Assembly: GCA_964440605.1 (NCBI GenBank)
Contig: CAYTSW010000111.1
Span: forward strand, 1-9,663
Reading direction: 5' to 3'
DNA from: CAYTSW01 sp964440605
GTDB lineage: Bacteria > Planctomycetota > Phycisphaerae > Phycisphaerales > UBA1924
DNA length: 9,663 nucleotides
Under the pieces are notes generated by a model, which was not told the origin of the DNA, searched no databases, and was given only the letters and a program-made list of their open reading frames with translations. Shown piece after piece: positions 6,903 to 9,663 of this stretch (the stretch's first letter is position 1; every line of letters begins with the position of its first letter). Position numbers and translations under genes: made by a program.

Positions 6903-7268
6903 ATGGCACCGACGCTCAACCTGCTGCTGGACACCCACGATCTCGACGCAGCCGTCGCGTTCTATCGCGATCGACTGGGCTTCAAGCAGGTCGACGCGTC
7001 GACCTCCGCCGGTCCGGGTGCGACGCGGACCATCGCCTGTGACCGCTTCCCGAGCGTGACGATCACCTTCCGGGACTGCCTCCCGCGGCCGCCCATCGGT
7101 ACCTGCCTCGGGTCGCTCGCCCGACTCACATTCGAGGTCCCTGATCCGGACGCGGTTGCCGCGGGGCTCAACACGTCGGAACGGCGTCCCGCCGAAGGAC
7201 CGGCCGATCGGGTCACGGTCGCGGACCCCACGGGCTACCGCCTCGTGCTGGTCCGCTCCAGCTCGTGA
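6903..7268 (+). CDS. VOC-superfamily (glyoxalase/bleomycin-resistance-like) protein
   Basis: A 121-aa single-domain protein with two beta-alpha-beta-beta-beta repeats. The first repeat has LNLLLDTHDLDAAVAFYRD then RLGFKQV (about 5-30). The second begins at LARLTFEVPDPDAVAAGL (about 72-89) and ends with the family hallmark DPTGYRLVLV (108-117). Length matches the usual 115-140 aa. Residues that normally bind metal are replaced: Leu in the first strand, no His at the start of the second repeat, and Val115 where DPxGxxxEL carries Glu. A metal-free binding or sequestering role is therefore more likely than glyoxalase I activity. ATG 6903 is the first start after an in-frame TGA at 6873-6875, so the N-terminus is secure. 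The substrate is unknown. Confidence 0.82.
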   Translation: MAPTLNLLLDTHDLDAAVAFYRDRLGFKQVDASTSAGPGATRTIACDRFPSVTITFRDCLPRPPIGTCLGSLARLTFEVPDPDAVAAGLNTSERRPAEGPADRVTVADPTGYRLVLVRSSS

Positions 7269-7376
7269 GCCCTCCGCCCCGCGCCCCCCGCCGCTCCCGA
7301 TGCCCGCTGACGCGAACCTCGTTGTTCTCCAGGCGTGTTGCGACATCGATTGTCGCGGCTTCACAGTGGGTGGTCT

Positions 7377-7393
7377 GGATAACTCGGATAACT
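7377..7393 (+). repeat. Tandem GGATAACT direct repeat
   Basis: Two exact GGATAACT copies (7377-7384 and 7386-7393) are separated by one base. Each contains GATAAC, which resembles a -10 box, but no -35 hexamer is at a standard distance. An iterated binding site is also possible. Confidence 0.3.
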
Positions 7394-7400
7394 GAAAGAT

Positions 7401-7417
7401 GGACGCCTCAGGCGTCC
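7401..7417 (-). terminator. Weak candidate terminator hairpin
   Basis: A 7-bp perfect stem (GGACGCC/GGCGTCC) with a 3-base loop. Read on the - strand it is followed by ATCTTTC, a partial U-tract. It could stop transcripts reading through from the - strand gene at 7799-8293. On the + strand there is no T-tract. Confidence 0.25.
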
Positions 7418-7468
7418 CCAACGCCGGTCCGATTCAGGGGGCACCCCTGTTGAGCCGATGACCGTGTT

Positions 7469-7768
7469 ATGCCTTTCGTCGGCTCCATCATCCCGCGGGG
7501 AGCGTTGCCGCCCGAGCGTCCGAACAAACGCAAGCCTGCAGACGAGGTCCGCCGCGCCGCCAAGGCAGAAGCGCAGGAGCGGTCCGAAGACGAAGCGGAA
7601 CTCAGCTCGATCGCTGACCCCGAGCCGGTCCGCCCCGCCGTCCCGAGTCGCAACGTCGCGGATCCGGCTTCCGAAGAGTCGCACGACGATCGTCTCGAGC
7701 ACGGCCTGGAAGACCCCCAGCAACGCACTCCACCACACCAGCCCCGACACATCGACGTTGAAGGCTGA
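7469..7768 (+). CDS. Short charged hypothetical protein
   Basis: A 99-aa product that I cannot assign to a family. It opens with a short hydrophobic stretch (MPFVGSIIPRGALPP). A long, highly charged middle follows, rich in Glu, Asp, Arg and Ala (ADEVRRAAKAEAQERSEDEA), probably helical. The end is Pro/His-rich and closes with HIDVEG. No membrane segment or signal peptide is present. Third codon positions are about 75% G or C, fitting a real gene but lower than its neighbours. There is no clear Shine-Dalgarno. The opposite strand is also open here, but its products are Arg/Trp/Cys-rich as in antisense artefacts, and they lack ribosome sites too. The gene converges with the - strand gene ending at 7799. 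The + strand reading is preferred, not proven. Confidence 0.5.
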   Translation: MPFVGSIIPRGALPPERPNKRKPADEVRRAAKAEAQERSEDEAELSSIADPEPVRPAVPSRNVADPASEESHDDRLEHGLEDPQQRTPPHQPRHIDVEG

Positions 7769-7798
7769 GCGTGAGCCGCTGCGGCCTACGAACCGGGC

Positions 7799-8293
7799 TT
7801 ACTGCTCGATCGGCTCCACCACGCGATTGGGCCCGCGCTGGATCGGGCGCGGCTCATCATCGGCGTAAGGCGAACCGGGCACCGCGGTGCCCGGCAACTC
7901 CGGCGCCGGCCGCAGCGCCATGTCCATCCGTCGAGCGTCCACGGGCGGGCAGGGCTGACGGTTATTGAGCGAACCGCCCCATCGGCCAGCCGGCATGACC
8001 TCCCACACGATCTCGTCGGGACGGAACTCGTTCGGGCCCGTGCCCTGGGAGAAGTTGTAGACGAGCTGCTGTCCGACCGGGATCTCCACGGTCCACGTGG
8101 CCTCACCGGTGCGCGTGTCGACCAGCGTCATGGTCTTAGGTCGCCAGGTCCGCGACTCCACGGTCTGCGGCCCGCCGGAGTATCGGGTGCCGCCCTCGTG
8201 GTAACACCCAGCGCCACCGGCGCACAGCAACGCGCCGAGCGCGAACGCCAAGCCAACTGTCAGCACCGTCTTCATCACGCTCATGGGTCGCAT
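7799..8293 (-). CDS. Secreted or lipid-anchored hypothetical protein
   Basis: A 164-aa exported protein of unknown function. The start is ATG 8293 because GGGAGA (8302-8307) lies 8 bases upstream. Later in-frame ATGs at 8284 and 8275 are also possible. The N-terminus is a signal peptide: Met/Lys region, then a hydrophobic core VLTVGLAFALGALL. It ends CAGGAGC, an imperfect lipobox (Gly at -3) with Cys30 the likely lipidated residue. The mature part begins with a Gly/Ser/Tyr-rich linker. A strand-rich domain follows (TMTLVDTRTGEATWTVEIPV, then QQLVYNF, then EIVWEVMPAG). The Pro-rich tail runs to VVEPIEQ. The 'D-T-R-T-G-E ... W-x-V' opening suggests a small beta domain. The gene stands alone, divergent from ispF and convergent with the 7469 gene. 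Confidence 0.72.
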   Translation of the reverse strand: MRPMSVMKTVLTVGLAFALGALLCAGGAGCYHEGGTRYSGGPQTVESRTWRPKTMTLVDTRTGEATWTVEIPVGQQLVYNFSQGTGPNEFRPDEIVWEVMPAGRWGGSLNNRQPCPPVDARRMDMALRPAPELPGTAVPGSPYADDEPRPIQRGPNRVVEPIEQ

Positions 8294-8440
8294 CCGGCCG
8301 GTCTCCCACGGGTCCCTGTGTCCTGCCCGGTCACGCCGAGCGATCAGTACCATACGCCCTGGCGCCCGACACCGTTCGGCATCGCCTGCTCATCGGTCCG
8401 GTGCGTCTGACACCTCCACTCTCCACCCACGATCACCTCC
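8294..8440. other. Divergent promoter region between the exported protein and ispF
   Basis: These 147 bases must hold the start signals of both divergent genes, yet no strong promoter hexamers are visible. The + strand contains CACCTCC twice (8411-8417 and 8434-8440). The second copy, as GATCACCTCC, abuts the ispF start. On the - strand these read GGAGGTG. The nearer one precedes a 28-codon open frame (8342-8430) that ends 48 bases before the exported-protein start. Confidence 0.4.
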
Positions 8441-8956
8441 ATGTCGGATCGCTCCATCGTCTACCGAATCGGTCACGGGTACGACCTGCACCGGCTCGAA
8501 CCGCCGCCGCCGGCGGGCGCGGGGCGCCCGTTTGTGCTTGGCGGCATCGAGATCCCCCACGATCGGGGCCCTGTCGGGCACTCGGATGGCGACGCGCTGC
8601 TCCACGCGATCACCGACGCACTCCTCGGCGCGTTGGGCGAGCCGGACATCGGGGAACTCTTCCCGGACAGTGACCCCGCCTGGGACGGCACTCGTTCCGA
8701 TCGGTTCCTGCTCGAGGCGTTGCAACGCCTGCGTGGGAGGGGCGGTTCGATCGAGAACCTCGACTGCACGGTCATCTGCGAGCGCCCCAAGCTCCGTGAT
8801 CACAAGAAGGCGATGCGAGCCGCGTTGGCACAACTGCTTGAGATCGAGGAGTCACGGGTCAACGTCAAGGGCAAGACGCACGAGAAAGTGGACGCGGTGG
8901 GCGAAGGCCGGGCGATAGAGGTGCATGTGGTGGTGCTGGTTCGGGTGGGCGGCTGA
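8441..8956 (+). CDS. ispF: 2-C-methyl-D-erythritol 2,4-cyclodiphosphate synthase
   Basis: IspF converts CDP-methylerythritol 2-phosphate to the 2,4-cyclodiphosphate with release of CMP, a cytosolic step of the MEP pathway to isoprenoids. The 171-aa length is usual. By comparison with the E. coli enzyme the zinc ligands are Asp15 and His17 (GHGYDLH) and His55 (DALLHAI). GHSDGD (46-51), DIGELFPDSDP (69-79) and the nucleotide-binding THEK (147-150) are all present. The C-terminal KTHEKVDAVGEGRAIE resembles plant plastid enzymes more than the E. coli TTEKLGFTGRGEG form. It is free-standing, not fused to IspD, and no other MEP gene is nearby. ATG 8441 lacks a Shine-Dalgarno; the bases before it match the anti-SD instead. 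The downstream gene is a converging 16S rRNA. Confidence 0.96.
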   Translation: MSDRSIVYRIGHGYDLHRLEPPPPAGAGRPFVLGGIEIPHDRGPVGHSDGDALLHAITDALLGALGEPDIGELFPDSDPAWDGTRSDRFLLEALQRLRGRGGSIENLDCTVICERPKLRDHKKAMRAALAQLLEIEESRVNVKGKTHEKVDAVGEGRAIEVHVVVLVRVGG

Positions 8957-9046
8957 GCCCTCTCGCGGATGACCGCTGAGCCCGGGTGGTACCAAACCGC
9001 TTTCGCTTCGTCACTCCGTCCCCCTATCTGAATCGCGCTCATCAGT

Positions 9047-9066
9047 CACCGGGCTCGCACCCGGTG
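9047..9066 (+). terminator. Possible ispF terminator hairpin lacking a T-tract
   Basis: CACCGGG (9047-9053) pairs perfectly with CCCGGTG (9060-9066) around a 6-base loop, 90 bases after the ispF stop. No run of T follows on the + strand, so it is at best a weak or factor-assisted terminator. Confidence 0.35.
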
Positions 9067-9106
9067 CTCGCTGGCTATCTTGGCTTTGGGGCCTGGTGCG
9101 TGATTC

Positions 9107-9141
9107 AAAAAAAACACCCCCGACCGAAGTGGCCGGGGGTG
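9107..9141 (-). terminator. Intrinsic terminator of the 16S rRNA transcript
   Basis: On the - strand an 11-bp stem, 5' CACCCCCGGCC with GGTCGGGGGTG (one G-U pair), closes a 5-base loop and runs straight into eight T (9114-9107). It is a textbook Rho-independent terminator for - strand transcription, placed about 180 bases after the 16S 3' end. On the + strand only a poor GTTATTT follows, so termination of ispF here would be weak. Confidence 0.9.
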
Positions 9142-9198
9142 CGTTATTTCAAGAAACAGCCCGTAAGTAACCTTTGCTGCACGTCGCCGTGCGGCTAT

Positions 9199-9224
9199 CC
9201 GGCGTGCTCGTGAGAGCGTGCCGG
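9199..9224. repeat. Hairpin in the 16S trailer
   Basis: CCGGCGTGCTC (9199-9209) and GAGCGTGCCGG (9214-9224) enclose GTGA. As + strand RNA this is an 11-bp stem with two G-U pairs and a GNRA loop. As - strand RNA it is a 5-bp plus 4-bp stem with a 2x2 A-C internal loop. In the rRNA precursor it could be a processing element, which is inference. Confidence 0.4.
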
Positions 9225-9250
9225 GCGAGAACGTGTAGACGGGATCCGGC

Positions 9251-9266
9251 CGGACGTCTCCGTCCG
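9251..9266 (-). repeat. GNRA-loop hairpin in the 16S trailer
   Basis: In the - strand transcript CGGACG and CGTCCG form a 6-bp stem capped by GAGA, a stable GNRA tetraloop. It lies about 55-70 bases after the mature 16S end. Confidence 0.4.
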
Positions 9267-9302
9267 CGAGGGGGGTTTGGTGATGCTCCCTCGTTGCACC
9301 GG

Positions 9303-9663
<361 letters not shown>

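Larger units (their letters stand above)
7269..7468. other. Hairpin-rich intergenic region
   Basis: These 200 bases have no convincing gene. They contain three perfect short hairpins: GCGACA/TGTCGC (7340-7356), GGACGCC/GGCGTCC (7401-7417) and CAGGGG/CCCCTG (7435-7449). They also contain a tandem GGATAACT pair (7377-7393). None of the hairpins has a T-tract on the + strand. The middle one is followed on the - strand by ATCTTTC, a poor terminator tail. The region may hold the VOC gene terminator, a promoter for the next gene, or a structured leader. Confidence 0.4.

Noticed and set aside
5843..6934. A 363-codon - strand open frame opposite the PilZ-like gene
   Set aside because: Arg/Asp/Gly/Leu-rich product without motifs; the + strand has a strong ribosome site and PilZ-like features.
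7361..7752. Two - strand open frames opposite the 7469-7768 gene, one with a hydrophobic start
   Set aside because: They have no ribosome binding site and their products are Arg/Trp/Cys/Ser-rich as in antisense readings. They remain an alternative to the + strand call, which is itself only moderately certain.
9142..9302. A possible tRNA in the 16S trailer
   Set aside because: No cloverleaf and no T-loop GTTCRA motif could be found on either strand.

Overview
The window is high-GC bacterial DNA with dense short-spaced genes. It most likely comes from a planctomycete, perhaps class Phycisphaerae. Three things point there: a 16S rRNA gene with its own terminator and no 23S gene behind it; the 16S variant CTCAGGAACG (9465-9474) where most bacteria read CCCGGGAACG; and several small exported proteins of planctomycete style. 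The lineage is inferred and was not searched.

Layout. Positions 1-174 hold no gene I can support. From 175 to 6748 every gene lies on the + strand and most are tightly packed: scpB (chromosome condensation), a small lipoprotein, a DUF58 protein, a TgpA-like membrane transglutaminase, a SAM-dependent methyltransferase and a PilZ/YcgR-like protein. DUF58, transglutaminase and methyltransferase are joined by two 4-base stop/start overlaps (GTGA, ATGA), so they are probably translationally coupled. Next come a VOC-fold (glyoxalase-like) protein with its own likely promoter, a structured 200-base gap, and a short charged hypothetical protein. On the - strand is a secreted or lipid-anchored hypothetical protein, divergent from ispF of the MEP isoprenoid pathway. 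ispF converges on the 3' end of a - strand 16S rRNA gene that runs off the right edge.

How the genes fit together. The core unit is the lipoprotein, DUF58 and transglutaminase set. DUF58 plus a TgpA-type transglutaminase is a recurrent pair, normally accompanied by a MoxR AAA ATPase. No MoxR is in this window. The set looks like a cell-envelope module, with the transglutaminase domain outside the membrane. scpB, ispF and rrs are housekeeping genes.

I found no defence system, CRISPR array, insertion sequence, prophage or tRNA. The points most worth a second look are the stand-alone 16S unit, the MoxR-less transglutaminase cluster with its coupled methyltransferase, the altered PilZ motif, the plant-like C-terminal signature of IspF, and the hairpin-rich gap at 7269-7468.
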